From Macrothele yani (taxonomy: Eukaryota > Arthropoda > Arachnida > Araneae > Macrothelidae), in the NCBI GenBank assembly GCA_039090855.1, contig CM077002.1, positions 83,270,194 through 83,334,193 of the forward strand: DNA of 64,000 bases, given 5' to 3'. Each line of letters opens with the position of its first letter. Position 1 is the first letter of the stretch. The position numbers were made by a program, and so were the translations under genes. This document shows, in pieces, positions 1 through 12,200 of this stretch. The notes under the pieces are model-generated. The model ran no database searches and was not told the DNA's origin. It saw only the letters and a program-made list of their open reading frames with translations.

Positions 1-792
1 TACAAAGAAGAGAATTTTTCACACCGTTTATATTTTATATACTGTATAATTCGAATAACTCATTTTTCTGCTACAGGGAAATTGCGCTCCCTGCTATCAG
101 TCAGATTTCAAAAATTCTTTCAGACTGACAATTTATGAATATATTGCATATAATTTCTAACGCACTTTTTTCTATCTGAGGGAATAATATAGGCTATTTC
201 TGTTTAGAACACTGGCAGCAGTACCTGCCGTCAAAACACCAGTCTGAAAAAGCTTTTTTCAAAAGTCAGATGCCGCTTACCACGAAAACATTATGCACAT
301 TCCTTGCCCAAAATAATACACAATTTTTTTGATTTAGCAGCTAGGGAATGAAAACACATTGCAATCTTCTTGATAACTTAGCTCCTAAAAGTTAGTTCGA
401 TTTAAAAATGCCTTTTGCCTCTGATATCTTCATTATATTAACTTTTTTGGTAACGCACGTTTCTGCCGCCTATTGGGGTAGGTAACTTTGTATTTTATGG
501 ATGTTTTACCAACTACAAATACGGCTGAAGAATTTTTTGTAACTGGATCAATGCACTACGAAGAACACAAGGCACATACATTGAAGATTGGAACTCATAA
601 GTTTAGCATAAATTAAGACAGAATTTTTCATCAAAAAACTGGATAATACACCAACATTTTTGGTCGCAACTTAAAGTATCGAGGGTACATCGACATTTAT
701 GTCACCGCCCAAATATACACTTACGACACCAAATTGCAAAATCATCGTGCACAGCAACAATTCCGTAAGTTTTACAATTGAAAACGCTTATA
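1..792. other. AT-rich stretch, no gene seen
   Basis: No open frame of note, no repeat shared with the rest of the window and no recognisable motif. It ends at the TA that flanks the first transposon. Confidence 0.6.
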
Positions 793-794
793 TA

Positions 795-830
795 CACTGC
801 TGGCCACCCAAAATGCAACACCAAGAAGGA
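795..830 (+). repeat. Left terminal inverted repeat of element E
   Basis: 36 bp, the exact reverse complement of 2169-2204. The likely transposase-binding region lies inside it. Confidence 0.93.
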
Positions 831-930
831 CACGAGATAGCAAAGCCAGATTTACTGGACACATAACAACAGATACAAAGATAAAACCATTGAGCTTACA
901 GGCCCGTGCGACTTGCGGAACACGCAGACA

Positions 931-2001
931 TCAGTAGTTCGTGTGGCCCCCATGGCTGACAATAACGGCCGCCACGCGCCGCGGCATCGAACGAAAGAGG
1001 CTTTGGATGTGGGCTTGGAGTATGTGTGTCCAGGCTGCTTCAACACGATGCCACAGTTCATCAGACGTAGCCGCGGGTGGTGCTTGCCGGGCCACTCGGT
1101 TGCCGATCAGCGACCAGACGTGTTCGATGGGCGATATATCGGGAGAACAGGAGGGCCACAGCAGCAGTGACATCTGGTGGGCCGTGAAGAATTGTTGCAC
1201 GATGCGTGCCACGTGCAGGCGCGCATTGTCCTGTTGAAACGTGGCCGCTGACAGGACCTGCAGGTAAGAGAGGACTACAGGCTCCAAAACGTCGGATATG
1301 TAGCGGTGGCTCTTGAGTGTACAGGCGATGCGTACCAGGAGTGCGGGTGTCATATCCAATTGCTCCCCAAACCATAACGTCAGACAACGGACCGGTATGG
1401 CGATGCATAATGCAGGCGTCATACAGTCTCTCGCGTGGTGCCGCCACACGCGGATCCGACCATCGTCGTGTTGCAGGCAGAAGCGCGATTCGTCGGAGAC
1501 GACAATGTCGTGCCATTCCGTAGTCCAGGTGCGGCGTTCAACGGCCCACTGCCGCCGCACTTGCTGGTGGTGTAACGTCAATGGTAATCGGAGCAATGGG
1601 CGCCGTGCAACAAGTCCCCGCTCCTGCAGACGACGTCGAACGGTACGTGCTGACACAGGTTGTTGCGCAACACATCCTAATTCCTGCGCTAACGTTCGTG
1701 ATGTGGCGGTGCGTGCGGTCAATATCCGCCGCACAACATGCCGGTCCTCTCGTTCGGTGGTGTGCCGCGGCTGCGGCAATCACTCACGTCGGTCCGTCCG
1801 TCCCTCATGCACCCACCGAACCCATACTCGTCTCACTGTGGCTGGATGTCGTTCCACACGGGCGCCGATGTCTCGGTACGATAAACCGATGTCGCGATAA
1901 GCCACTATTCGTCCTCTGTCGAACTCCAAAACGTGCTGGAATGACTGCCGTATTCTGCGACGAAGCATCGGGAAGCTTCCCACGCACAGGTCCGGCAGCA
2001 C
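931..2001 (-). pseudogene. Tc1-like transposase with one in-frame UGA
   Basis: A single minus-strand frame of about 356 codons, broken only by a TGA at 1780-1782. The first 73 residues hold the DNA-binding helix-turn-helix (FDRGRIVAYRDIGLSYRDIG, HPATVRRVWVRW). The next 282 hold a second HTH region (SARTVRRRL) and the DDE catalytic core. The catalytic residues are D in VVSDESRF, D in FQQDNARLH and E in SPDISPIEH; the last two have 34 residues between them, the DD34E spacing of Tc1. The end, VSHGGHTNY, is at the usual C-terminus. Codons at about 1338-1437 read out of frame with the family; the expected block (YDACIMHRHTG...VMVWGAIGY) lies in the neighbouring frame, so two compensating indels are present. 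Start taken at the first Met of the frame. Probably inactive. Confidence 0.92.
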
Positions 2002-2168
2002 AACACACTTCCACTACTTAACACCCCGCCTTCTGTGCACCCTTCTTATAGTGCTTCTCGGTGGCGTGCCAGGCGCACATGATTTGCATATGCCCTGCAA
2101 AGCTAATCGTTTGCATGTCTTCTCGCGGGCGACGCATGCTGCGAATTTCAGGCCAATCGGATGCTTCC

Positions 2169-2204
2169 TTCTTCTTGGTGTTGCATTTTGGGTGGCCAGC
2201 AGTG
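2169..2204 (-). repeat. Right terminal inverted repeat of element E
   Basis: 36 bp, the exact reverse complement of 795-830, followed by the TA target site at 2205-2206. Confidence 0.93.
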
Positions 2205-2206
2205 TA

Positions 2207-3316
2207 GAACAAAATCAATTGATTTTTGGTTTGGGTTATACATACATAACGCAGATTTTTCGTACTCCATTAAAGGTCTTATCAAGACAAAACCTAAACA
2301 TGAAGTAATTAAAACGAGAAGTGTCCAACTCTTAAAAATTTCGTATAAGATTGCGTGAGGGAAATCACGTGTCTTTTGCAGAAGTTCACTCAACAATTTG
2401 TGTTGCATTGTGTTTCATTCCTATAAAATCGTGACAATTCACTGGCAGCTCTACATACTGGTCAAACCTATCAAGATTATGGAGTGCACGGCCTTTTCGT
2501 AGAAAAGAGCTGTTGGGTTTTCAGCATTTCTTCGCACTGTGGTGTAATCTCTCAAAAACGGGTGTCTCACCGCGACGGGAGGACGAACGAACGGAAACTT
2601 TCAGTATCTTTTTTTATAGCGATTTTTCCCCAAGAAGAGCAAAGCTGTCCTTCCCCATCAATTTGACTGTTTGCTTTTACCTCATTCTCCCCACAAACAA
2701 TAAATATCCTCTCTAACACACATTTTCGACTGATAGAAAAGATTGACGCCGTCTAAACACGAATAGCTGGTTTTAGAAATGCGACTAAAACTATCTTCCA
2801 TTTATTCAATGTATCTACGCACAACAATTAGAACAACTATGTACTTTTTTTAAGACCCAGTTCAAGATCGAACACGAGCTTTTAGACTGGAACTATATTA
2901 TGCAGAACGAAGTACCTTTCACTTCATCATCAGGTTAGAATTGTCGCGAGCATAGTGCTGTTCACGACTTCCGGACTTTTTGAAATCCATTTTATTTCAA
3001 CTACCCGAACTGCGGATTCTCAGTATTAGAGTAGTTTTGGAATTATGTCATCTGAAATAATGTTTTTGAAACCGCCCTAAATATTCAGATTACAATCACA
3101 TAATCGAAATGATAGCAAATAGTTGTAAAAGTTTTATTTAATGAACATTCGCAAGTCGAACCAATTCCATCAGGGGGGGGGATTTGAGAGAAGTGCCGAG
3201 TTGAGTCACCTTGCTTCCATTTTCGAAGGAATCGAAACATTGGCATTTCTGTTCCGCAGAAAATTTTTCATCCTCCTCAGAGGAAAATGTGCTTATCGTG
3301 AAAGGAATGATCCACA
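2207..3316. other. Unique AT-rich DNA, no gene seen
   Basis: Only short random frames and an eight-base G run near 3173. Nothing recognisable. Confidence 0.5.
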
Positions 3317-3532
3317 TTTTTTTTTTTTTTTTGATTGGAGATTTAACGACCACCGTGAGCAACTCAATGGGCTATAAGCAGTCGCCCGTCCCTATTTTAG
3401 GATCACTGGTTCCAGGGAAGGGAGACAGCCAGTGCCGTAAGACAAACACAACATCCATGCCTCACCGGGATTCGAACCCGGACCCCTTTCGGACGAATGA
3501 TCAGAGGCCATCGCTTAGACCACTGCGCCACA
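3317..3532 (-). mobile_element. tRNA-derived SINE, copy 1
   Basis: Read on the minus strand, the element begins with a polymerase III A box (GTGGCGCAGTGGTCTAAGCG) followed about 40 bases later by a B box (GGGTTCGAATCCCGG), so the head derives from a tRNA. A body of about 140 bases follows (GGCACTGGCTCTCTCCCTTC type) and then a tail AACCTCCAATC plus 16 A's, seen here as the T run at 3317-3332. This is the reference copy for the five other members listed below. The partner LINE that mobilised it is not identified. Confidence 0.88.
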
Positions 3533-3610
3533 TTAAAAAGGTGAAGGAATGTACTCTCTCAAAACGATAGCTCTTAAAGCTATTCACTTTTTGAGGGGAG
3601 GGGAAAGTGG

Positions 3611-3643
3611 TAACGATCACCGTGAGCAACTCAATGGGCTATC
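3611..3643 (-). repeat. SINE tail fragment
   Basis: About 33 bases matching the 3' part of the SINE (GATCACCGTGAGCAACTCAA), directly upstream of a second full copy. Probably a truncated insertion or local duplication. Confidence 0.6.
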
Positions 3644-3650
3644 TTTTCCT

Positions 3651-3896
3651 TGATTGGGTTTAACGACCACCGTGAGCAGCTCAGTGGGTTATAAAGCAGT
3701 CGCGCGTCCCTAATTTAGGGCCATTGGTTCCAGGTAAGCATGAACGGTAGAGAACCAATGCCGTAAGGCAAACAATATGCATGCCTCACCGGGATTTAAA
3801 CCCAGATCCATCTCGGACGAATGGTCACAAGCCAGCGACTTGTGACCATTCGTCCGAGAAAAATCGCCGGCCAACCACTGCGTTACCGGGACGGCG
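3651..3896 (-). mobile_element. tRNA-derived SINE, copy 2
   Basis: Same body and tail as copy 1 but more diverged. The B box is damaged (GGGTTTAAATCCC on the minus strand). The head contains a local inverted duplication at 3811-3859, so the tRNA-like part can no longer fold as a tRNA. It does not end in a long T run on its tail side. Confidence 0.8.
3811..3859. repeat. Perfect 21-bp inverted repeat inside SINE copy 2
   Basis: 3811-3831 (TCTCGGACGAATGGTCACAA plus G) is the exact reverse complement of 3839-3859, with a 7-base loop. The other SINE copies have this sequence once only, so the second arm is an inverted duplication. Confidence 0.9.
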
Positions 3897-4937
3897 ATTC
3901 TGACTTTTCATGGCAGCTTAGATCTCAGCGATTTAAATGTTTCTTTTTCCGGGGAAGGAATACAAAATTTAGGACACACTGGTTGCAAGATTAAGAGTAT
4001 AGGAATATTTTGTTTATTTGATATGCAGTTATTTGCAAGAATATACAATTGCACCGGTATAACAGTACTAAGCATACGTATATACTAGTTTTTTTTTTTT
4101 TTTTACTTCCATAGAAGCTAAATAAAGGATGTGCTGGAGCCGGGGTTCCCGTCACTCAATACTTAAAAAATTTATGACGGTTTGCCAAACCGATACCAAG
4201 AAATTTGAAAGCTAAGTAGAGGGAAAAGGAAAGGAAAAAATGGTTGGCTATTATTACTATACGACTTAACCTGACACTGTTTGCGCAACATTGGCGGCGA
4301 ACGTTCTAGGTGAAAGTCCTACTGGATGTGGGAGGAACGAGGTGATCCGTGCTCCGCATACTTCTAAAGAAAACCACATTTGTTTACATAGCTGACGCGA
4401 AAAGCCAAGATAAAATGGCATACAAGCTACAGAGTGTGCAGGAATGACAAGAATTGCATAAGAAAAATACAGATCAAAACAAGGAATGAGAGAGGGGGGG
4501 GGAGCTCAAGAAAAATAAAGTACAGCAAACTAAATGAAGGAAAAGTGGTAAAGGAAAACAGATCAGCCGAATATAAGATTAGAAATCCAGATTTCGGGTA
4601 TCAGGATCTCGAATATCCGGATGTTCATGCTGCAATCCGGAATTCGGTTTCAGAGCGTTTAAAATTTTTTGCTATCCTAATTCCACACTCAGGTCCAAAA
4701 ATTAAGGATCACTTACATTTTTATAGCATATTTTTATTACAACAGGATGTGGATGAAAATATTTTAATATGAAGTAAACAAAGATGAAAAAGACATGTAC
4801 ACACACATAAATAACCATGAATTTGTACTTATTAACAGAGAAAATCGATAAAAGAACAAAACATACCATTTTCTGAGTTTGGCTCACAATAACTAAAATT
4901 CACAGGAAAAAAAATTAATGATTTTTCATGGATCATT
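3897..4937. other. No recognisable gene
   Basis: Contains a T run near 4089-4103, a G run near 4494-4502 and a 112-codon frame at 4434-4772. That frame is lysine- and asparagine-rich at its start and resembles nothing I know; I read it as chance. Confidence 0.5.
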
Positions 4938-5918
4938 TTAGTGGGCTGCAATGCATGATTGGCATCGGTGGGCCATGCTTTTCACGAGATTGTCCGGAAG
5001 ATCCTGAGAAAGGTTTATCCATTCACCAGGTTTTGTGTGTGTGTGTGTGTGCCAGGTAGGGGATCGCGTTCAGCAATGCGCCTTCTCAGAGCGTCCCAAG
5101 CATTTTTGATTAGATTCAGGTCAGGGGAGTACGCAGGCGACCCCATTCGGTCGATCCCCTCGCTCTCTAACAGTTGAATTCATGATGATCGACGAGGACG
5201 GGCGTTATCGTCCATAAAAACAAAAGAATTTCCCACAGCACCACGAAACAGCATTACATGTTCTAAATTGACCTCACAATAATGCTGGGCATTCATTGCC
5301 CTTTTTCCAACACTAGGGCTCTGTATGCACATTGATCATAAGCCCAGACCAGACCATTAGACCCCTGTAATGGTCGACTACTACGATGTTTCTGGCTGAA
5401 TAGGCAGTGCGGAGTTCTTGCCAGATGTATTGCCGCCTACAGACAGAGCTAAACAAAATCGGCTTTCGTCTGTGAACAGAACATTACTCTTCACAGCGTG
5501 TGGAGTGTTCACGACACCATCGATAGCGAGTTCTTTGCGTGGTTGGGGTCAATGGAGCACATTGCACAGGTTTTCGGGCATACAATCTCAAATTATTCAA
5601 ATGTTTTGACGCCATATTTTGGTACTCGTGCCCGATTCCAGCTGATTTGCTAACTTGCCAACAGTTATTCGGCGAAATCTTTTAGCCGTTACAAAATAAG
5701 ATCTTGTAACAGTAGTTTTACCTGGTCGACCACTACTGAACTTTTTGGTAGCTATTTCATGTTCAGAAATTTTTCCAGATCTGTGATACTACGCTCTGGG
5801 AAATTCCAAACTCCTTCGCTACGTCTCTCGTTGTCTGCCCTTCTTACAGTTTACCAACATTTTGCCCACGGATAAAATCATCCAGATGAGTTATTTTAGA
5901 TGTACTACAAGTCGTCAT
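4938..5918 (-). pseudogene. Decayed Tc1-like transposase (element F)
   Basis: On the minus strand the frame starts near 5918 with a DNA-binding region (THLDDFIRGQNVGKL, then TTRDVAKEFGISQSVVSQIW). It continues through VLFTDESRFCLA, FMDDNARP and SPDLNLIKNAWDALRRRIAE, and ends near 4938. These are the three catalytic blocks of a Tc1 transposase in order. Several stops and frameshifts break it. The last catalytic residue is Lys instead of Glu (codon at 5105-5107), so it could not be active. A CA dinucleotide run (minus strand) interrupts the C-terminus. I could not define terminal inverted repeats. It is a different subfamily from the transposase at 931-2001. Confidence 0.85.
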
Positions 5919-7634
5919 AACAGCAAAATAGACAGATCCACCCTTCAACACCTACAAAACAAACGATTTCTTCCCATTCACGTTTCAGCTCTTATCGTCG
6001 ATCGGCAGTACACAGCTGTCACGTGATTCCGGACAATTTGCACATGACCAAACACTCGCATACCTTGCTCTTACGTGTTTCGATTACATCAGAATGTTTA
6101 TATGTTAACCAACGACTTGCGAGTCCGAAACTTAGCCTTTTGTCGTTGATTCTTAATTGTTTGGACATGGGTGTAGTTATCCCTTTAAAATTTGTATCGG
6201 GAGCAATCCTAATTCTGTTCCATACAGGAATGGCCAAGCAATTCATCACTTCTGTAGGAAGCGCGACGGTGCTTGTCACTACTCATGTGTTCTTTAAATC
6301 TAGTGGCGGAGAACCACTTTGACATCCCTATCAATTGTTTATTTGTTTTCCGTGTTGTCAAGGTATCTTAACGTACAGTTCCGGACATCCGCCTTTTTCC
6401 CTTCATTTTACACCCACAGCGAGATTATATTTACGCAATAAATACCGCAGCGAGTATATAAGAGGCACGTGTTATTGACAAAACGCAGTTCGTCACCGTC
6501 CTCCGTGATTTTGTTCCTCCAGACATATTATTCTTTACGTATCTGTGGACTCTCCATGCCCTCCTTTTTTATCCAGCTTCTGTACCTTCAGAATACATGT
6601 AGATACGATTTCCAATTTTTCTCGTTCTCAGGTTTGCACATATTATACGCCCTATGGGATCGTGTTGTAAACTCTGATTTTATACTCTGTCGGGCAGTGT
6701 GGAACAGCAAGGATGAACATCACATTCAATTTCTAATATACACTGAAGTTAAAGTCAGTTTTATAAGATAAGGTATAAACATATTTATGTATCATAAAAT
6801 TACATAACAAAAATGTATTAAGTAAACATTTATAACACAGTTACACTGATTCTGGGTATTTCATGTTTAGATTTAGCTTTGATAAATACTCCCAATGGAA
6901 TACGAAAGCTCGGCTTTGAGCATACGTAAGAAATAATCAACAATAAACAACAACAACGACGACAAAATCAATGGATTTTTTCTTTATGCTATAAACGTTT
7001 CCAAGTCGTATACTTTGATGTATTTCTAATCGGCATGGCAAGTTTAGTTCACAGTTCGAGTAATCGAATGCAACGTTTAGAAGTGTAGGTGCCGTGTCAG
7101 ACACTCATTTCCGCTATCTGAAAAGAAACTGTTCATCATAGGAACTCCATAGTGTCTGCGTAGCACCATTTTCTGGTTAGCGCTGCTTAGTTCAGTTTTT
7201 GTGAACACGACTTACTGATAAGTGTGTCCACAGACGATCCAAGTTGTTTGAGAAAAAATAAAACCACATACTTTTTCTCAAAAAACGACGCGCTAATTTT
7301 TTTGAAACGCCATCACTTATTAATTGTTAGTTTCTATTCGAGTCAACATGGGGCGTGGTTTTTTCACGCAGGTTAAGGTAGCCAACCAGTATTTTATTCT
7401 GCGTTGAATTTTGAGAAGTTACTTTTTTGACTTACAAACAACAGTAAGGAGTGCTCTGGCGAAACGTGTAAATGCAACTAAATCAGTCTGGCTCTGGAGA
7501 GACTGCGCCCTTTCAATCCGGTTTAACTCAGCTTCGATTTTCACAAGAAATAATCAAATAGATTTCCTGAGAAAGCTGTGTTTTGGTAGAAAACTGATCC
7601 ACATTGGGAGAAGTTTTAGTGGGCTACCTTGAAA
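5919..7634. other. No recognisable gene
   Basis: Two overlapping frames on opposite strands at 6019-6322 (86 and 99 codons) resemble nothing I know. No repeat shared with other parts of the window. Confidence 0.5.
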
Positions 7635-7678
7635 CAACGTTTTTTCACAATAAAACATTTAATTGTGAAAAAACGTTG
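7635..7678. repeat. Perfect 17-bp hairpin
   Basis: CAACGTTTTTTCACAAT at 7635-7651 and its exact complement at 7662-7678, with a 10-base loop. It could be a small foldback or the fused ends of a lost element. Confidence 0.9.
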
Positions 7679-9240
7679 ATAATTTATTCTAAATGAATAT
7701 CACAAGTGTGTAGTCTTGAATTATATATAAGCCGAAACGATGTCAGTAAACAGTACTTCGCAAAATCACTGGCGCGCACAGGTTATGGACGGACATTTTA
7801 GCGAGAAAACGACTGACTGCACCAAAGCATGTTGAGTGCGGATTTTACTTATCCAGTGGGAAATTGATTACAACGGACATGCTTGACAGAAACCAAATCG
7901 TGCTCCGCTGGAACTAAATTTGCTGAAACTGAATGTGTTACATATTGGAGTTGTAGATCGTTGCTTGCTTTTTTTAAACTTAAGATTTCCGATAGTAACT
8001 TTTCTAAATATAAAATGCAAACTTTTACAAAGAAAAATTGAAAAATGTAAAACCCGCAAGTTTGTAACAAAATACAAGTAAAGTTTTAAAAATTATGAAT
8101 GAAACTACGGAAGCTACGTAAGAAAAAAATTTTACACTAAATAATAGGGAAATATGAGCTTTTGTTTTACGTAGTGTTTGTTTTTGGAATTTTGGGAAGG
8201 AAATAAGGAAAACTGTTCAAATACACCGAGTGCGGGGTGGAAGGTGGGAGAGGTGAGTGGGAAGATTGATTGCTCTAAACAAAAACAAAAAAAGGGAGGG
8301 GGGGGATTTAAACGTGCAAGACATTTTTTACGGGTAAGAAATTAATTCGAACAGAAAAAATGCTAGCACAGAAATAACTACGGTTTAACAATCAACCCAC
8401 AACACAATAAGACACAACCTACCATGATGCGACAGTACCAAAATCAGTACCGAAACAGTTGTTGCTCCCCAAAAGGGCGGTAATCAATTGATAATTGACG
8501 CCGAGGGGATTTAGTCTACATAGAATAGTCCCGCGCAGCATGGAGAGAAAGAAAATAATTGAAGACAAACTAATGCAAAATGATCATACAAAGATGAGCC
8601 AAAGGCGAGCACACATGCACACATAAATTTACACAAAAACTACACAAAATTCACACTGCAGTTATACCCAGAGTAACATGAGAATTTGTTACAGCTGGAA
8701 GAAGCGAGACTTTTTTTTTATTCTCTTTACTCAATTTACTTAAGCTAAATCTTTTTAGATTGCCACAACTGTCCACATCGCGGTTTGGCGATTTTGCTTA
8801 CAACAGAAACACTGATGAATAACTGTACTTTATAAACTACGAGGTCTATTTGAGTTCCAGGTGATCTAAAAAAAATGAGCAGTATCGTATTCTCTAGTTT
8901 CTATAATTTCGTGGTGCTGTGTTTTAGTCAATGGCTTTCTTGATATCATAGGTGCTTTTGTTAAATCCTTAATCTTTTAGGATTAACAAAAGCACCTAAA
9001 AAATGGAAAGTTTCAAACAAACTTTCCCTATCATGGAATTTGTGTTTGCTTCAACATTCCGATACTTTTGCTTTGCGTGATGCATATTCATTTGTTGCAT
9101 TACTTGTGTCCTATAGCATAGTCACTGATTTCTAAGTACATTAATACATAGTCACACTACAACTTCTACGCACATTGATTCTTATATCGGGCACTTCGGT
9201 ATTTGACCTTCTTTTAGAATACTTTCCCTTCCTCCGGGTT
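7679..9240. other. AT-rich DNA with one hairpin, no gene
   Basis: Contains G and A runs near 8290-8310 and the inverted repeat at 8949-8998. No gene-like frame. Confidence 0.5.
8949..8998. repeat. Inverted repeat, ~20-bp arms
   Basis: TAGGTGCTTTTGTTAAATCC on the left pairs with the right arm except for one extra A, around a 9-11 base loop. Confidence 0.85.
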
Positions 9241-12200
9241 TACACCAGTGGCCAAAATTGTGGAAACCTTTAAGAAAATTTGTGTTTTTTTAAGGTTTTT
9301 GATGGCTGATAAAAAATCAGTTTTTTAGAATACCATAAAATTAAATCATTAGAAAGATAATTTAATGCAGAACGCAATGCAACAGAGTTGAATTTTCTCT
9401 ATTCTATCAAAAGTTATAGCCAAACAACCAGAAAACGAAAACACACTTGCATTATGTAACGAAGTGAATTCCCTAAACTCAAAACTGACCAATGAGACTG
9501 ATTGTTCTGAGAGCCAATCAGGCATTATTATGCCACAGTTTGGAACCAATATAGTGTTAGTATCAGTCAGCTCTCATTTCCAGGAGTTAGAGCTAATAAT
9601 AGAACTCCACTCCTCTTCAGTTGTATGAGTGGCATCAAGTTGCCCACTGGTTTTACCTATTCCTTGATAACTTAGTAAGATGACAAACGGACTGAGAAGA
9701 GTTGACTGGACACCTAGAAAGCGATGTAAAATACTAACTGTGCGTGAAGGAGATATTTCTAAACTGTGCAAGGAGGTATCAGCAGACTCCGTCAATTCAA
9801 AACAAAACTGGTAAAGGCAAGAAAATGTGCACAACAGCATGTGGTGATAGAAGAATTAAAAGACTGTGTTTAAGTGACAAAGAGTCAATTAAAAATTAAC
9901 TGTCTCAGTGTGGTTTGAAGATGAGTGCTAGGATTGTCAGATGCAGACTCAAAGTCTTTGGTTTAAATTCTAAAATTCCAAGGAAAAAATCATTTCTTTC
10001 TCCCAAACAAAGAAGGAAGAGATTAGAATGGGCTAAAAATCATGTTAATTCGTCTGAGGAACAATGGGGCAATCATCTGGAGTGAAGAGATCAAAACATC
10101 CACATTTGGCAGTGATGGCATAAAAGGTATGTAAGAAGAAATGGAAAAGATTTGCTACCTGAATGCATTACAGCTACCATGGAGCATCTACGCGTTTTGT
10201 GTTGTGATCTGGGGTTGTATGACAGCAAAAGAGATGGGCAGAATTTGTGTAATTAATGGTACTTTAGATGACAAAATACATCGATGTCTTTGAGCCAAAC
10301 CCGAAGCCTTTGGCACGTGATCTTTTCCATGATAATGAAGGCTGTAACACTCTATGGACAAAACATTAGAGATATCTACCTAATAGCGTGTTGGTCTTCT
10401 TCTAGCGCGAATAACAGCCTGTACACATTGAGGCATCGACTACACTAGATGCCGGAGGTAATGCCAGCCATGCCTGTCGCAGCATTGTCTACAACTCCGC
10501 CCGAAACATTGGCCCAGGATCCATGGCTCTAATCCCAAAGAGCTTCCACAAGGTTTAAATCCGGGGATCTTGGGGCCCACCGGATGGTTCCAAACTAAGA
10601 TGAGTGTTCCTCGACCCATGCCTCGGTGTTGTGGCGCATTGTGCTCCTGAAACAGACCATCGGCAGCAGGATGCGTGAAACCCATGAAAGCATGTAGGTA
10701 ATCAGCCAGCGCAAGCTTGTAGCGCGCAGCGGTTGAGGACCTCCCAGACACACTAAGGGATCTAATGTGTCCCATGAAGCTCCCCACATCATCACCACAT
10801 TGAACAGAGCCGATCTGGCACGACGGGCCATGGCCTTCCTTATGCTGTCGACAACACACCCGCCCGTCAGCTCGGTACAGCTGAAAACAGGATTCATCTG
10901 ACCACACAACGTGGCGTCACACCTCCGAGGTCCAGTTTTGGTGTTCCCGGCACCAGGCGATGACCAGGGCGGGATGGCGGGATTCCCGCCGAAATAAAGT
11001 TGTTAGGCGGGAGTCACCCGCGTTACAAAATTTTAAGAAAAACTACATATAAATATAAAATCTCGGGTCCGTTTTTGGACCACTCACAAAATTTGCGCGT
11101 TAAAAACGTATCCTTCGTTAAAATACGTGCGTTAGACACGGACCATTCAGAGTTCCGAAATTTGCAATGTAATACATCGTTCATTTCGGAAACAATCAGT
11201 TTATGGACACATGAATCGGCTTCCATATGTAGCCGCACGAGCAGTTCATTCTGCATGTCGCGGACTGTTACGAATCAGGTATGAGACAATTTATTGCATA
11301 AATGTTTGTATTTTAGCTTGAAAGTGTAGATAATTTCGATACCGGAAGTTCGACGAAGCAAAAATGTCCTTGTAAACTTTAGGTGTTAGTTTCTTTCGCT
11401 GATTCGGGGAACTCTGTGTTTGTTGTCATCATTTACGTCGTTCTCGAGAACGATGCAAAACTGAAGATAAGTGTTGTTTTTTTGGGGGGGGGGCGGTAGA
11501 AGGGAAGGAGTTCCGGCTGGGGACGGAATTTCGTCTTTCAAAACTTTCGAAAACGGAAGTCAAACGAACTGGAGATTTAATCTGTAATCACAACTTTTTT
11601 TTATTGCGATGTTCCCTCTGGATCAGTACTGCAAAATATAATTTTGTTCAATAACTGTGTTTCAGTTCGAAAATTGGGAAAAATTTCCCGAAAATTGAAA
11701 TCGGACGGAGCGAACAAAGATTTTTTCGTAATCGTAATTTTTTTTCGCGATGTTCCCACTCTCCTGAATTATGGTTAAATGTTATTTTCTCTCCATAAAT
11801 AGTTGCAAAGTGAAAAACTGGGCATTGCTCATATCAGAAGAATGGTTGGATCAACTAAATCTCAATTATGTGAACTGTAAACATCTTATAGGCCTACATA
11901 GTATTCAAGAAGATTTTTTTTTTTTTTCCCGAGCTGAAGGGAAACATGTTCAAAAATAATAAAGTAGTTGACACTTGTAACGCTAAACTTGCACATCACA
12001 ATGTCAAGTGAAGGTTTATTTTATCTTTTGTAATTGAGATAGACTGCAGATTTTCTTTCTCCACAATGGAACTGTTTTTGAAGTCTGAGTGTGTAGACTC
12101 TGAATCTATGAAGCAAAACACGCACACAAAGTTTTGGTACAGTCTTTCAAAAATCTGGCAGACCAGAATTTTTTTTTTTTTTTTTTTTTTTTCGAAAATT

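Larger units (their letters stand above)
795..2204 (-). mobile_element. Tc1-like DNA transposon, nearly intact (element E)
   Basis: This 1.4-kb element starts and ends with identical 36-bp inverted repeats (CACTGCTGGCCACCCAAAAT and 16 further bases). It is flanked by TA on both sides (793-794 and 2205-2206), the target duplication expected of Tc1/mariner cut-and-paste transposons. It carries one transposase frame on the minus strand. The identical ends and single stop codon suggest a young copy. Its length is close to the 1.3-1.7 kb usual for Tc1 elements. I believe related copies are abundant in arachnid genomes, but that is from memory. Confidence 0.93.

Noticed and set aside
913..1900. Several plus-strand frames of 68-195 codons
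   Set aside because: They are antisense to the Tc1 transposase at 931-2001, and their translations have no family features.
3460..3531. Possible functional tRNA gene on the minus strand (A and B boxes)
   Set aside because: The boxes belong to a SINE head repeated six times. Acceptor stems do not close and a SINE body follows.
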